Notes under the pieces: model-generated
Database searches by the model: none
Told to the model about the DNA's origin: nothing
What the model saw: the letters and a program-made list of their open reading frames with translations, nothing else
Made by a program: the position numbers and the translations under genes
NCBI GenBank assembly: GCA_003118195.1
Contig: BEXV01001291.1
Location: 22,718-34,436 of the forward strand
Source of the DNA: Hemicentrotus pulcherrimus
Lineage: Eukaryota > Echinodermata > Echinoidea > Camarodonta > Strongylocentrotidae
DNA length: 11,719 nt
Reading direction: 5' to 3'
Shown: positions 11,705 to 11,719 of the stretch, in pieces
Layout: every line of letters begins with the position of its first letter
How positions within the stretch are numbered: the stretch's first letter is position 1

Positions 11705-11719
11705 GGGGGGGGGGGGGGG
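11634..11719. repeat. (GA)n tract running into a terminal G16
   Basis: This is a GA-rich tract with a pure (AG)n core at about 11669-11696. It is followed by sixteen G, from 11704 to the last base of the window. The true length of the G run cannot be known because the window ends inside it, and such ends are common where contigs break. Confidence 0.92.

Overview
This is animal nuclear DNA, not bacterial. It is AT-rich and mostly non-coding, with spliced exons, long purine/pyrimidine microsatellites, an (AT)n tract, a poly-A tract, a tRNA-derived SINE fragment and a 3' tail ending in (TAA)n. The SINE-like motifs, the 'TGTAGGCCTACA' palindrome and the 'GGGTGTTTCACAAAG' motif look to me like marine deuterostome DNA, most likely an echinoderm such as a sea urchin. 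That assignment comes from memory of such genomes, not from a search. Single N bases at 1569, 2689 and 6627 look like joins between sequence contigs.

The only coding sequence I can support is two exons of a Ser/Thr protein kinase, both on the minus strand and both with good splice sites. The exon at 7666-7809 encodes 48 residues from [11 protein letters not shown] to the catalytic-loop sequence GYAHRDLKP. The exon at 3736-3821 encodes the glycine-loop end and the VAIK lysine strand (GFAKVKL...[12 protein letters not shown]). Both match MELK (maternal embryonic leucine zipper kinase) closely. No other exon of the gene is recognisable, including the alpha-C exon that should lie between them in the mRNA.

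The main anomaly is order. On the minus strand the catalytic-loop exon comes before the glycine-loop exon, the reverse of their order in the protein. An N (6627) lies between them, so mis-ordered contigs are the simplest explanation. A broken tandem paralogue or a real rearrangement is the alternative.

The second notable feature is a 42-bp minisatellite (7274 to about 7690) directly downstream of the catalytic-loop exon. Its unit is homologous to the exon-intron junction itself: the last ten codons ([10 protein letters not shown]) plus about 15 bases of intron including the GTAAG donor. The array therefore appears to be a tandem amplification of a 5' splice site, with at least four retained GTAAG copies downstream of the authentic donor.

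Layout: 1-1090 nothing but an A-rich tract; about 1095-1262 SINE; about 1491-1568 CT tract up to an N; 1570-2688 nothing; 2690-2910 103-bp tandem repeat; 3343-3580 CT/CA microsatellite; 3736-3821 kinase exon; 3943-3998 retroelement tail; 4000-7270 non-coding with simple repeats, an inverted repeat and a possible MITE; 7274-7690 minisatellite; 7666-7809 kinase exon; 7810 to the end non-coding with GA-rich tracts, closing in a G16 run.
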